Assembly (NCBI GenBank): GCA_035582835.1
Contig: JAYKAV010002794.1
Coordinates: forward strand, 815,004-879,003
Direction: 5' to 3'
Origin: Phoebastria nigripes
Lineage: Eukaryota > Chordata > Aves > Procellariiformes > Diomedeidae
Length of the DNA stretch: 64,000 bases
A program made the position numbers and the translations under genes. The notes beneath the pieces are model-generated. The model had not been told where the DNA came from. It ran no database searches and worked only from the letters and a program-made list of their open reading frames with translations. Shown here in pieces: positions 1-11,585 of the stretch; the stretch's first letter is position 1, and each line of letters opens with the position of its first letter.

Positions 1-160
1 GTTGCTCCTGGCCCCGCCCAGGTCTCCTCAGCCGCTGTGGCGCGAGCTGCGGGCTCCTGCCGGGTCTCTCCGCTCCCCTGAGGTTCCCCCGGTTCGGGAA
101 ACCCCCCTGTGCACCGCGCTAGAGCGCTCCGCTGCCGATCGTGCCGGCACCGGAGCTACT
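1..160 (-). mobile_element. CR1 LINE 5' UTR fragment, antisense, running off the left edge
   Basis: The first ~160 bases are strikingly GC-rich inside an otherwise AT-rich PTK2 intron. Their reverse complement aligns with the 5' end of the CR1 at 13195-13365 in this same window. Shared landmarks in the same order are GCAGCGGAGCG, GGGGGTTTCC, GGAGACACCC or its variant, CAGGAGCC, GCAGCTC and AGAGCAAC/GGAGCAAC. The element therefore starts near 160 and continues leftward, with the rest outside the window. CR1 copies are usually 5'-truncated, so a copy that keeps its 5' UTR is uncommon. The exact outer boundary is uncertain by about 20 bases. Confidence 0.7.
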
Positions 161-718
161 CGCCTCAGCGACTGAGGTTGGCATGAAGGTTGTATAAATA
201 TAATTACCAAGGAAAGTCACTTCAATCTATTATTATACTTCCAGATGAATAAGCAAATTGACCTTGACTAAGAGCTTTGCAACAAAATCAAAAAGTAAAC
301 CAGCTTAGAAATCTGTTGCCATTATGGAAACCATTCAGCAGTGCAGAAATACCGTAGTCTTCTAATTGTTGCACTGCCGTTTCTTCTTCACTTCTCCTTC
401 GCTGCTTCTACAGTTTGATCTCTGAATACAGACTAAAAATGATTGTGAATATACCACCACATTTGATTAATAATGAAGGATAAACTGTAATGTAGAGGCC
501 AGGGCTGTTGTGAGCGATACAAAACAAATGAAAATTCTTTTCTTAATGTATAAATAATATACCTGTATTTAGGAGCTTAGCTAGTGATGGTGAATAGGGA
601 TGTACTTTTAACTGTTGGGAAATGTGCTGAGAACTGGCTACTCTCAGTGTTTGGGATTGTGCTGATGAAAGTTGTGAGCAGTGTAATAACTAGTCTAAAT
701 GTATATTTTATTTTATAG
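161..718 (+). other. PTK2: PTK2 intron, no further feature seen
   Basis: AT-rich intronic sequence between the CR1 5' fragment and the first PTK2 exon in the window. It ends with a pyrimidine-poor but usable acceptor TTTTATAG at 711-718. I see no conserved exon or RNA gene in it. Confidence 0.6.
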
Positions 719-758
719 GCTGGTAACCAGCACATATATCAGCCTGTGGGTAAACCAG
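719..758 (+). CDS. PTK2: PTK2 coding exon (short, 40 nt)
   Basis: Acceptor AG at 717-718 and donor GTAAGC at 759. It reads AGNQHIYQPVGKP and leaves one base of a split codon. This linker segment contains a tyrosine in the context IYQPV. The exon is small and may be alternatively spliced, but nothing in the sequence decides that. Confidence 0.9.
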
Positions 759-3700
759 GTAAGCAGTAAATTCATATACTGTCATCTTGAATCCTTGATT
801 ACAAGTCTTCTAGCAGCAGTAGTGAACAAAGATTTATGCCAGTATTTTCATACAAGGGGTAGATTCAGTTCCAGATAACTACACATAGGTGTTTCGGTGC
901 ACTATGTGTTTAAATTCCCCGTGCAGTCCCCAGAGATGTAGTCAGCAAAGCCAAGAAAGTGTTTCATCAACAGGCGGGAAGTGTCTAGAGGAAGCTGAGT
1001 CACTCTGTAGGACTTCACCGTGTGTGGAGTTCAGACATGTAAAACAAAAGTAGACACCTAAATTTAGGTTTCTCAATCTCAAAGTGAATCACACCCAGGA
1101 TTTCTGCCATGAATAAGTCCGATTTTCCCAGACATACGCAGCATGTGTGGCACTCAGCTGTGGTACAAAGGGGCGAGTACCTCTCAGGTCTGGGGTAGGT
1201 GTACTGAGATGAGTATCAGTTGCCCCATGAAGGGATTTTCAAAGTATCGTGCTAAAACAGCCATGTTCTCATAATCACAGGAAAACTTGATGAATTCCAC
1301 AACCTTTTCTGTCTGCATTTCTTCAGTAGAAATACTGATTAAAGTGTAGCTTTATATACATCTCCTCTGCTAGTACAGTAAAGCACGTGTAGCCTTTGTA
1401 GTGTTGACAGACCAAAATTATACAGGTACATCTGATATGTTGGTCCTCTAAAATGTGAATTGTTTTGTTAACCAGATCATGCAGCTCCGCCAAAGAAGCC
1501 TCCCCGCCCTGGAGCCCCCAGCCATTTGGGCAGCCTTGCAAGCCTGAACAGCCCTGTGGACAGCTACAACGAAGGCGTGAAGGTACATTGCTCAGTGTCA
1601 CATGAAATACGCTTCAGAAAATTAAACGTTACCACTCTGAGATAGTTTGCTGTTCCTGGAGTAGAGACCGTGGAAAGCAAAAGCGAGTAAACTTCCCAAG
1701 TAAATGTTGTCATGGGGCAAACATGCACTGGCAGCTCTCCAGGGAAGTGGGGAGTTAACTGGTAGGCTCATATCCTCCATTACTGTGATTCAGCATGTTC
1801 CTCACCTAGAACCTTTCCCAGGTGAGCTTATTTCTAGTTTGAAGAGCATATGAGATCTCCCATATGGACTCAGCCTCCCTGCCCAGCAGCTTTGTTAAGC
1901 AGGAAGGAGCACACCCAGGGTTCCCAGTTACTCGGGTAGTACCAAAGTCTCCAGTCCTCGGTCACAGAGAAGCGAGACATGTCTGAACTGTGGTGCTCCA
2001 AAAAGCTCTTGCTGCAGCAGCAGGGCTCCTAAAACCCTGCTAGCTCTGGGGAACAAGGGAAGAGGGGAAATAGGCTGTCTGACCTGTGATTGAGGTACTT
2101 TCTAACGTGTTGTTTCATCTCCAGTAAATAGGCAGTAAAGCCAAAAATGAAACTTTAGAGTTTTCTAGCAGAGAGATGCTGTAGGGTGCTGTGAAACACA
2201 GCGTCCTGTCCCCTGTTGCAGTTGGTGTCAATGGAACTGCTCCTTAGTATGGCAGTCACTTTTAAAATCGTGCCTCTAGGTGGTGTTCCCTGCCTTTGGG
2301 ACTCCGTTATCTTTCTAATCGTCAGGAAACAGAAACCTGAGTGACCTCAGGGCCTCCCAAGGGGAACCAGTAGAGCTATTTCTGATGCTAGCAGTTTCCA
2401 GCAGCTAGATATAATAGCGGTTGGGAATTCTCTGTCGGTAGTACTCTAACAGAAATGCAGCTGATCTATACACATCGCCGTTTTATTATTCCACAACCTT
2501 TGCAGCTAGACAAATACCCCTCCAGAAAGACTGTTGGTCTGACGGCAGTATTACTGACCAGAGCGTTAAAGCAGGATCACTCCTGCTGCTGCTCCCATTC
2601 TGTCAGTTGATGCCATCAGTAGCACCCAGGGAGGTGATGTATTTGTGCTCCATCTATTTCCCAAGAGGAGAAAGATGGAGTCTGTGTTCGAGCACAGGCT
2701 TCTGCAAATACACCAGGGCAATCCCTGCTGTAATACAACAGCTAGTGCTAATAGTACAGCTCCTCACGGAAGGAGAACCTCCTGCTAATCTAAGCCCTGC
2801 CAAGCCTGTAGTAAAGAATGGGAATCCATGTTGTGGTAGACACAGCTATTGTGATAAGTGACATTTATTTTAGGTGGTTTAAGAAAATACTGAAAAAATC
2901 CAGTTCATCTGACCATGAAATTCAAAACTTGCCATCAAAGCAATATGTTTAGCACAAATCGATCTCAGCCACTGCCTGCCTGTCTTAACTCTTGCTCTCT
3001 TGCCTGAGATTATCGGAATATTTAAGAATCAGCGTAAATAGACGACAGTGGCAAATTTGAGCAGGATTATTTATTATAAACTGATGCAGTGCTTTTCAAG
3101 CTGCCAAGCCTCAGAAAATGTCAAAAAGCAGCAACAGATGTGTTAACTAAACTTGGCTTCTCCAAAATTTCCTTTCGAAATGCTGATACTGGAACATGAA
3201 AAATGTTTTCTGAAATATATCCTTTTGACAACAAACCAACCTGAGCAGCCAAAGTCATCAGTAATAACAAGTGAACAAGATTCGTGTACTAAATAGCTTC
3301 TTCGTAGAAGAGAAGGGCTGATTTTGTTTCTTCTGTCAAGAGTTTCTTGAAATTGGATTGTTTTATGCCCCTTCAAGAAAACAGCCCGTTATTTTTTAAT
3401 AGCGTATAGCTTTGTTAATGTCTGCAGTCCTAAACTGAAGATGCTTCTGGGGTTCATTTCAGACTCCCTTTTCTGTACACCCATTTCAGACTCCCATTTC
3501 AGTCTCCCTTTTCTGCAGAATACAAATTAAAATAAGAGGGTTTGAACTGCTTGTCCTCAGGAACCTTTAGGGCATGCACCAGGAAATACATGGTTTTGTG
3601 TTACTTGCCTGAGGCAAAGTCAGCCAGTCCACACAAAGAAACTCCTGACTTCGTAGTCTGCAGAGCAATAGTGTTGATGTTGGGTGTAAACAAAAAAAAT

Positions 3701-6700
3701 CGAGTGTTAAGAAACGCAGATGTCCGTACTCTTGAAATGTTAGGGCCTGGCTGTAGAAATTAAGTGGGTTGGATATAATCCATCTAGAACGGGTTCTTGG
3801 TAGTTCTTATCCAGGACTGTGATTAGTCATCGTGAACAGGAGCTGCCCAGTTAGATGACCGTGTATTTCCTATCATGACTTTTCTAAAGGAAAAAAAAAG
3901 TTTCAGAAAGATGAATACAACATTTTCTTAAATTTGTTGATTGTTTGTGTAAAGGGACCAGGGTTGCACAGGACATGTTTCCCACCGTTGCAGAGGCCCT
4001 CTACTCCATTCACCACTTTGCTGCTCGCCAGACTGGCTTGCTCCTGTCAAGCTTTGCATGATCTCTTCCCCATGTGTTTAGTAAAAAGTAAGCATGGGTG
4101 CATGGCAAATACTTCCACTTCCTACGCGGGTGCACAGCAGGTCGTCAGCACACGGTGCTTCCGTAACAGATGGACCAAGAGCTAACATGAATGACTGCCG
4201 ATACTGTTGAGGATGCATTTTTGTTGCAGGCTTTTTAACTGGTCTCTTATTGCTACACATGTTTTGGTTTTGGTTTGATTTTTTTCCTGCTGAGTTTTAT
4301 TAATATTGTTTTTCTTTTTTCCCTTCTTTTGGTAAATTTCTTTAACCTTCCCCCACATTCTGCTCAACCATAGCCATGGAGGGTAAGCAGTGCGTGAGCG
4401 TGTGTGTACGTGCTCTATTCCAAAATGTCTTTGCATGTGACTTTGCCAGATGACTGTTTAACTTCTCAATTGCTGAAACCAATTAGAATCACAGCCTTTC
4501 ACTGGTGATTGAGGCAATTACAATGTTCTTTTTCCTAAGATATTTTCTGATCAATACACTAGATTGAATCTCTGTAATAGTTGTCAGTACCCACTTAGTG
4601 AAATGCAACAAAATGGAATCACCATGCACTAAATCCTGCACTCCTTCCTTAGACAAAGTTTCATCCAAGTATTTTATATTTTCATCAGGGTAGTATTCTC
4701 AGGTGCTTCCAGTGAAACATCTCTGTATCTAGGACCAGTTGTAAGAACCANTAGTAACCCAGTGTGGTGGGCTGAAATGCCATGAGCCATCTCAGATCAA
4801 CAGGGTGGACGGCTGCTGTGTGACCAGTAGGAAATAAGCAATTTTTTAACCNTCTGCTCCCACTGAGTGGTTGCTTGGGCATCCCATAGCAGCGAAGAGC
4901 TGCAGGGAACTGAGATGCTTGTAGTTTTACAGTTCAGGAGCAGAGATACTGAGTGGAAGTTTTCAAAGTTTGTTTCTTTTCTGACCCAGGATTATTTCAG
5001 TCTGTCTTGGATTTAACTCTAGACAGATCTGACTGAATGGAAGTTTTGCTTGAGTAAGGACTACAGGATTTTTAACCTATTGGGTTTTTTCTGATCTATT
5101 GGAAACAAACTGTATGAAAACATTTGGTGTTTCCCACCTGTACTGGTGACACCATTTTTGTTAATCTGCTTTGAATTGTCACTAACAAAACAATAATATG
5201 TACTGCAATGTTCTCTCTTTACTATATCAGTATGTTAACTATGTATTCTGACATTGTTTTGGATCACAAGACAACTTTCTGGCATGAGGGACCTGATACC
5301 TGTTGCCTTAGCAGTAGAACTTGTCCATCAGTAGTGAATCACTTAGAGGTGTCAAGTACTCTGTACTCCTCGTTCCTCAAATTATTTTCTTCTCTGTTGT
5401 GGGAGTTATACTGGAAGCTCTTCAGGGAAATCCTGGTAAAAATTCCCCAGTGTAATTTCACAGATCAGGTGCAGTCAGAAGAACTAAAGGAAACTTCCTT
5501 CAGATCCAGGAGCGAGCGTGCTCAGCCTGGACAGGGGACCCAGCGGGACCGGGTGGGGGGCTGTTCCAAATATGAGACCTTCCCGGCAGTCTGCGGAGGT
5601 TGGGAAGTTGCTGAGCCCCATCTGCTGGGGACAGGAGGTTAAACAACCCCTCTCTGCTTCCAGATTCAGCCGCAGGAAATCAGCCCTCCTCCTACGGCCA
5701 ACCTGGATCGCTCCAATGACAAAGTCTACGAGAATGTAACTGGCCTGGTGAAAGCGGTCATAGAAATGTCCAGTAAAATACAGCCAGCTCCGCCGGAGGA
5801 GTATGTACCCATGGTAAAGGTACGGAGGCAATTCCCAAAATCAGTGTTTTAGTTCTCTCCTGAATGAGGTCTTCAAGTGGCGCAGGAGAAACTTTCTGGA
5901 AAGTTGGAAGTAGAAAAGCTTTTTGTGTTTGCAGGGGGGTAACTTGCAGTCAGAGTGCTGGAGCATTGGATACTGTTAACAGTATTGTGGGAAACAGTGC
6001 TTTTATTCCCCAGCTTGCCTGTGCTTATCCAGCGGCAGCGAGTTGTGCACTATCTTCTCTACATTTCACTTTTTAAAAAGAACTTTTTTTTAATTAACTC
6101 TGGCATTTTGTTTTGATGATGAAACATGGAATTGCAAGTGGTTTTTTCAAAGTCCCTCAGCCATGTTCTAACTCCCTTCTTATCCAGATGAGGGATTCAG
6201 TGTATCGGTTGCTTTCTGCACTCTGGCTACAAGTCTCTCATGCATTCATTCCAAGTTTTTAAACTTTATTTTCTTAATTTATGTTTTTTTCTTAGGAGGT
6301 TGGCTTGGCGTTAAGAACCTTACTGGCAACAGTAGATGAGACCCTCCCCGTGCTTCCTGCAAGCACCCACAGAGAGGTACGTAGAGCTCCCCTCACCTGA
6401 TGCTCTGTCTATTACATATCAAGTTAGCCCCAGCCAGGACAGCTACCTGGACGTGTTTGGGCTCTCTCTTCTTTGCATATGTTTTGACTCACTAAGCAGT
6501 ACGAACTCTTGGGTTATAATTCTTCATTAAATTAATTTTATTAGAATCCAGTTGCTGTCTGGACGTAGGCTTGTGTTGAATTAAGTGAAGACACTCAAAC
6601 TGGATGTAATTGAAGAGCATACGACACGTGCATATATGAAGTTGACATAAAAACTGTTAGCAGTGCTTACACAGAACTTCTTAGTGCAAGTTTAATCTTT

Positions 6701-7586
6701 CATTAAACTACAGCTCACATGCAAAGTCATTGAACAGGTAATTGAGCATAGCTTGGTGCAGCTGGAAGGTTTTGATGAGATATCCCATAGTAACCTAGTT
6801 CTGGATGAGAAGTGACCAAGATCTTTCAGTGAAGTTCATTACTCAGGAGTAAAACTATTTTCCTCCAAAACCTTGAATGACTGCGATAATGAGAAAGCCA
6901 GAGAATGGTTCTTTAAGTGCCATCTTAGAGAATCATCCTGACTTCAGCTATGTGGTTCTGTTAAGTAACCCGTATCCGGCTTCTTGACCTTTTAGTTTTN
7001 TTTTTTACTCCTTCAGAGCTACTTTAATAATAGTAATAAAAAGGGTGATGATAATAGGGACCTGGAAACCTAGAACAAGGTATTAATTCTTAGACCTGGG
7101 TTAAAAGTCATTACCAGCGATTTGGGTCTCGGTGCTGTTTAAAGGTGGACAGCTCAGCAGCTGACAAGGCTGCTCTTGATCTCCGCACAGCGTAGAGCAG
7201 CAGGTGCCGAAATTGCATCTGCTCCACGTGGTGTGCACAGAAACGGCCCCAGCTTCAATCAGAAATCTCAAGCAGGGGCTGTTGAGGGTGGATAGTGCCG
7301 TTGCTCTGTAGTATCGCTGTCATGAGTGCAGTGCTTCTAACGACTTAGAGTTGACTGAATCTTCTTGTTCCAGATTGAGATGGCACAGAAGCTGCTGAAC
7401 TCGGACTTGGCCGAGCTCATTAACAAGATGAAACTGGCACAGCAGTACGTCATGACCAGCCTGCAGCAGGAGTACAAAAAGCAAATGCTGACAGCTGCTC
7501 ATGCTCTGGCTGTGGATGCCAAAAACTTGCTGGATGTTATTGATCAAGCCAGACTGAAAATGATCAGTCAGTCCAGACCGCACTAA
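719..7586 (+). CDS. PTK2: Focal adhesion kinase 1, C-terminal five coding exons (partial)
   Basis: Non-receptor tyrosine kinase acting at integrin focal adhesions. Only the C-terminal 198 residues are in the window, joined from exons 719-758, 1476-1582, 5664-5819, 6296-6376 and 7374-7586. They encode the end of the proline-rich linker, including APPKKPPRPGAP (the class of site bound by SH3 proteins such as p130Cas in the known protein), then the focal adhesion targeting (FAT) four-helix bundle that binds paxillin and talin. KVYENV carries the tyrosine equivalent to human Y925, a Src site that recruits GRB2. The protein ends ...SRPH before TAA, the position where human FAK (1052 aa) ends. All five exons keep frame and have GT-AG boundaries. 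Kinase and FERM exons lie left of the window. The gene is transcribed toward RPLP1 (tail-to-tail) and is followed on the same strand by AGO2, as in human 8q24.3. Confidence 0.97.
1476..1582 (+). CDS. PTK2: PTK2 coding exon with proline-rich motif
   Basis: Acceptor CAG at 1473-1475 and donor GTACAT at 1583. After completing the split Asp codon it reads HAAPPKKPPRPGAP and continues to DSYNEGVK. This is the last proline-rich region before the FAT domain. The exon ends on a complete codon (phase 0). Confidence 0.95.
5664..5819 (+). CDS. PTK2: PTK2 coding exon, start of FAT domain with YENV
   Basis: 156 nt, phase 0 to phase 0. Acceptor TTCCAG ends at 5663 and donor GTACGG starts at 5820. It starts IQPQEISPPP and contains SNDKVYENVTGLVKAVIEM, FAT helix 1 with the GRB2-recruiting tyrosine motif, then ends PPEEYVPMVK. 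Confidence 0.97.
6296..6376 (+). CDS. PTK2: PTK2 coding exon, FAT helix 2
   Basis: 81 nt, phase 0 to phase 0. Acceptor TTCTTAG ends at 6295 and donor GTACGT starts at 6377. It encodes EVGLALRTLLATVDET and ends PASTHRE, part of the second FAT helix. Confidence 0.97.
7374..7586 (+). CDS. PTK2: PTK2 terminal coding exon, FAT helices 3-4 and stop
   Basis: Acceptor TTCCAG ends at 7373 and the TAA stop is at 7584-7586. It reads IEMAQKLLNSDLAELINKMK and on to NLLDVIDQARLKM, ending ISQSRPH. By recollection the human tail reads LGQTRPH, so the last helix shows a few conservative changes. Confidence 0.98.
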   Translation: MEMAQKLLNSDLAELINKMKLAQQYVMTSLQQEYKKQMLTAAHALAVDAKNLLDVIDQARLKMISQSRPH

Positions 7587-8640
7587 GTACTGAGGGAAGA
7601 GTTTCATCAGTCTAAGAATTCTGCTTGCGAAAGGATGTTATTTCACCTTCCACCAGCAGTGAGGATTAACCCAGTGTAGTCCTGGCTTTCCAGCGCCTCT
7701 TGCTTCAGCAGACCTGACTGACAGCTGTTGGTTCTCTCTCATTACAAAAGTTTAACCAAGTTTTTATCATAAAGCCAAGCTGGTCTGGGATTCAAAAAGC
7801 GGCATTATCACAAGATGAAGTTTGTATAGAAGTCCTCGGGAAATCACGGCTACGGAGCACACTTCAGTTTTATACCATCGCATGGGACACGCTTAGCCTA
7901 GAGCTGCCACAGGGTTACGGTCTCAGAGCCAGAACCGTCCGAGCAGCAGATCAGAGAAAGATATTGTGAAGTGAAGAATTCGGGGAAACCTCAGGGCTGA
8001 GAATTCTTGCCCACAGTATATGAACTATCCAGACTGGAATTTTTTTATTAGAACACTTACGTCGCAATATGCTAATCACAATTTACAGAGAAAGAATAAA
8101 AAGCTATATTTTCAAGACTTCAGTCATTTCAAGACAAAACTAAAGCCCTCTTCATCTTCCCGCCTTTTACTTTTATGTGAATGTGTGAAGCATTTGTTTG
8201 GAACTAGCTGTAGAACACGACTGAAAACTCTCGTCTTTTTCACCAGAATAATGTGCCAGTTCTTTTGTAGCAACGTTGTTTTCCTTGGAAGCAAAAATGC
8301 TGCTTTGTACCAGAGCAATTCAGAGCTGCATTTAGAAGAGTTCTGTAACCATTCATGTCCCCCATTTTTATATAATTTATAAAGACAGATTAAAGCCATG
8401 TTGAATATTTTAAATCCACTGTAGTTAACTAACCCATCCTTTTGTCTATCTTGCCTGGGAGGAGTTACAGTAGAGCAGTGTAATTAGATTTTCCTTGGTT
8501 TTCCAGTTATGCCATCTGTTCTGTTAAAATAAAAACCACACTCCCTTTTTGCTGTTGAGGGATATAAATTATTCTCAGGAAGAATATAATGAACTGTACA
8601 GTTACTTTGACCTATTAAAAAGGTGTTACCAGTGAAATTC
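7587..8640 (+). other. PTK2: PTK2 3' untranslated region
   Basis: About 1.05 kb from the stop codon to a probable cleavage site. AATAAA lies at 8528-8533 and the variant ATTAAA at 8614-8619, followed by a GT-rich stretch (TTTTGTGTGTACATG) from about 8651. The second signal fits cleavage near 8635-8640. A further AATAAA at 9506-9511 could give a longer transcript. Confidence 0.7.
8614..8619 (+). terminator. PTK2: Probable PTK2 poly(A) signal (ATTAAA)
   Basis: ATTAAA about 1.03 kb after the stop, with a GT-rich downstream element at about 8651-8665. The upstream AATAAA at 8528-8533 is an alternative. Either would terminate before the convergent RPLP1 gene. Confidence 0.5.
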
Positions 8641-10078
8641 TGGGTATATTATTTTGTGTGTACATGCACTGCAGAAGACACCACTGTGAGTTTTCTCTGC
8701 TTGGAATTTTTCCCCCTACCCTAATCCACAAGCTTTTAAGAATTCACTTATGCAGGAATTAAGGAGCAACAGTAAGCATCCAAGGCGGAAATCAAGATTT
8801 GAGTAGTCTTCCAGAAAGCAGTTTTTCCTCCAACTACGGAGCACAGGAACAAGTCAGTGTTATCATCTGTGTAAGTGACTTGTAGTTACTTGGTGTTGCT
8901 CCTTACACTCCTTTAGATGCTTAAAATCAATTGTCCTAGGGGAAGGTTTCTTTAAAAAGGGGTGGGGGAATGTAGCAGTTGAGTGGTTTGCAGGAACTAT
9001 TTTGGAAGCTCAGTAGAGTTCTCGGCAGCAGCAGGGGGTTGCATGGACTAAATTCTTCCATGGGTGCCTGCATCTTTCAAAAAACAAATGAGCNCCGGTG
9101 TTGTGGGAAGAAGGGACAGTGCAGAGTGCTTCTGTTGTGGGTCTAGATGTGGAACTGGAACAACCCTCCTCCACAACTTTGGAGTCCTTTTACACACTTG
9201 AGCGTTTTGCTAATGCATAATTTTCATTTAATATTTTAAAATACACATTAGAAAGATGGCCCTTACCTTGCTCAGTTGCTCTGGAAAAGTCCTGTTCAAA
9301 AGTTGTTTCAGAAATACATACTTTTGAAGTTACTCCTTTCATATGTAAAGTTACACAATCTTCCATGCCCACCCTTCAAAGCGGTTTTCACAGATGCTCC
9401 TTAACATTTTTGTGGAAAGGCAAAAAAATTACACACCTTACACAACCTAGCCTTGGTGCCTAGTACTGCAAGACTCAATCTGCTTTTAAATTATGCCTAC
9501 TCATGAATAAACAGTATCCTAGCTTTAGCCTCCAACAAGGGCCTTTAGCTGAGAATTTCAGCCTTTTTCCCCACTCTTCGGCTCAACAACTGTCCTCCAC
9601 TGTGAAATGCACACAGTCCCTGCTGTGCCACGGCCTTTAGCTGCCCCTGAACAGGTTAAATCACCTGGTACTAGAAAGTGCTGGAGATGGAAGCTGCGCT
9701 GTTGCTAAAACATTAACTAGACACGCTGCAGCTTCACCGAGAGGCTGCAGCACAAGCAGCTCCTGACTGCAGTACCAGCCAAGTCGCAGCACTTCTGCTA
9801 AACGTGACCACATCCTGTACCTGCCAAGCTGTTACCACATCGCATGAGCACTGCGATTACATTTCCACCTTTGTCCATACGCTATGAATGTAATTCAGAG
9901 CTGTAACTGTCACTGTGCTATGCCTATGTTAAGTATGAAGAACCGACAAGGAAAGTTGTAAAACCCTAGATTAACATGTGATGACAGCAGTTCTGGTACC
10001 TGCAGGTAACCTGGCCATCCTTCATCCACTCCCCTTCACATGCATCCATATTAGAGACAAGAGTACATTTAAATGGTC
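8641..10078. other. Spacer between convergent PTK2 and RPLP1 3' ends
   Basis: About 1.4 kb separates the two probable cleavage sites. It contains a possible distal PTK2 AATAAA at 9506-9511 and no convincing exon, repeat or RNA gene. Confidence 0.5.
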
Positions 10079-10084
10079 TTTATT
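10079..10084 (-). terminator. RPLP1: RPLP1 poly(A) signal (AATAAA)
   Basis: On the minus strand AATAAA lies about 20 nt after the TAA stop, so the 3' UTR is very short. Short UTRs are typical of ribosomal protein genes. Confidence 0.85.
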
Positions 10085-10104
10085 ACAGACAGGTACAAAA
10101 CTAA

Positions 10105-10184
10105 TTAGTCAAAAAGACCAAAGCCCATGTCATCATCAGATTCCTCTGATTCTTCTTTCTTCTCCTCTTCTTTCTTCTCCTCAG
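10105..10184 (-). CDS. RPLP1: RPLP1 exon 4 (acidic tail and stop)
   Basis: Completes the split Ala codon, then encodes a Lys/Glu run and [15 protein letters not shown], ending TAA. This C-terminal peptide is the hallmark of P-stalk proteins. Acceptor TTCTAG. Confidence 0.97.
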
Positions 10185-11510
10185 CTAGAAAAGGAGAAAG
10201 GAATCAGGAGTTTTCCATTGTATCAGCTCATAAAACTCACATACCACAAAAGACTTCACATACAGTGACTGTAACATCAAGAAGCAAGACCTGAGCAATC
10301 CTAACAAGCTAAGCTAACAACCCAAGGAGACTAGTGCTTCCACTACTACGAAAGTGGGTTTGTGCCTTCAAAATTAATTCCTATCAAATCTGAAAAACTT
10401 TAGAAAGCAGGTGCTCTCCCTCTAGCCATCACGAGGAGATCCTGATGATATACAGGAAGATCAGCCTTAATTCTGAGGTAACACTAATGCTGTACACTGA
10501 CTCAAAGTGCAATTCCAACCTTTCTAAAGGTGAGGGTCTGTTTTGCTCTGGAACACTCATGTGCATACTACAAAGCACAAACCACATTCAAATTGCAAGA
10601 GGAAGAGCCAAGCCGAGTCTCAAGCCAGTAACAAGTAGCTTTTTAACCAAGTATTTCTTCTAGCTGAAGATCACTACCTTGGACGCAGAAGCCCACTTAC
10701 CAGGGGCAGCACCGCCCGCAGGCGCAGCACCGCCAGCAGGAGCAGCTGCAGCTGGAGCACCACCACCACCAGCTCCTACGTTACAGATCAGGCTTCCGAT
10801 GTCGATATTAGCTAGAGCCTAGGGAGAACAAGCAGCAGTAAAGCCTCGTTAACACAGGGTGTGTGGGGCAGCTTTGCTTCAGTCCTGTACACCTGCTAAG
10901 TCATGCCATGAGTGCAGTGATGAAACCGCAGCATGACAAACCAGCAGCCTGCCTCACTCCCACCAGCGGAGTCACCATAATTCAGTGCTTTTTACATTCG
11001 TTAAAGGTAGCACTTCGAAGCCAAACGTGTAGAGGTCTATCGCCCAAGTCTGCACCGCCGGGGAGCCGCTGTTTGGGTGTGATCTGCACCCAGAAGCCCC
11101 CACACCGGGACGGGAACGTCCCCCCACGCTTCCCGCCGCCCCTGCCTTCTCCCCTCACTCCCCCCGAGATGCCCAAGGCACACCCGCCCCGGCCAGCCCA
11201 CGGCTCGCCCGCCAGCCCGGCCCGGCGCTCCCTCTCGCCCACCTTCGCGAAGAGGCCCGGCCAGAACGGCTCCACGTTCACTCCAGCCGCCTTGATGAGC
11301 GCGTTGATCTTGTCCTCCTGCAACGACAGCGGCGCTCAGCAGCCAGCCCGGCCCCGCCGCCTCCCGCCCCGCGCCGCTGCCAGCCATGCCGCGGCTCGCC
11401 GCCATCTTGTGCCGGCGGGGCCGGGGGCCCGCACTCACCGTGACGGTGACCTCGTCGTCGTGCAGGATGAGGGCGGAGTAGATGCAGGCGAGCTCGGAGA
11501 CGGAGGCCAT
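10105..11510 (-). CDS. RPLP1: 60S acidic ribosomal protein P1, complete, four exons
   Basis: P1 pairs with P2 on P0 to form the flexible lateral stalk of the 60S subunit that recruits and activates translation GTPases. Exons (minus strand) are 11439-11510, 11243-11317, 10701-10818 and 10105-10184: 345 nt, 114 residues plus stop, the same length as human P1. The N-terminus [20 protein letters not shown] and the helical domain up to PFWPGLFAK are intact. A Gly/Ala/Pro-rich hinge follows, then the acidic tail ending [12 protein letters not shown], the conserved factor-binding peptide. All introns are GT-AG, the frame is open, and promoter and poly(A) signal are present. This is therefore an apparently functional gene, not a processed retrocopy. 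Its place between PTK2 and AGO2 is odd, because human RPLP1 is on chromosome 15. Confidence 0.96.
10701..10818 (-). CDS. RPLP1: RPLP1 exon 3 (end of helical domain and Ala/Gly hinge)
   Basis: 118 nt ending with one base of a split Ala codon. It starts [15 protein letters not shown], then becomes a Gly/Ala/Pro-rich hinge in which an AAPAGG unit is repeated. Acceptor CCCTAG, donor GTAAGT. Confidence 0.96.
11243..11317 (-). CDS. RPLP1: RPLP1 exon 2
   Basis: 25 codons, phase 0 to phase 0, from [12 protein letters not shown] to PFWPGLFAK. Acceptor GTTGCAG precedes 11317 and donor GTGGGC follows 11243. It completes the dimerisation and P0-binding helices. Confidence 0.97.
11439..11510 (-). CDS. 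RPLP1: RPLP1 exon 1 (coding part)
   Basis: ATG is at 11510-11508, preceded by CCCACC, a good Kozak context. It encodes 24 codons ending HDDEVTVT. Donor GTGAGT follows, read on the minus strand from 11438. Confidence 0.97.
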
Positions 11511-11585
11511 GGTGGGGGCGCGGTGCCAGTCGCCGGGGTGGGACGGCCTTAGCTTCAGCTGAAGGACACAGCACCTTGGGCCGCC

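Noticed and set aside
161..7373. miR-151-type hairpin, which in mammals lies in a PTK2 intron
   Set aside because: I looked for the known mature sequence core in the PTK2 introns present and did not see it; the relevant intron is probably left of the window.
9975..10000. C/D snoRNA candidate near the RPLP1 3' end (GTGATGA motif)
   Set aside because: No matching D box or terminal stem, it lies outside RPLP1 introns, and the orientation is opposite to the gene.
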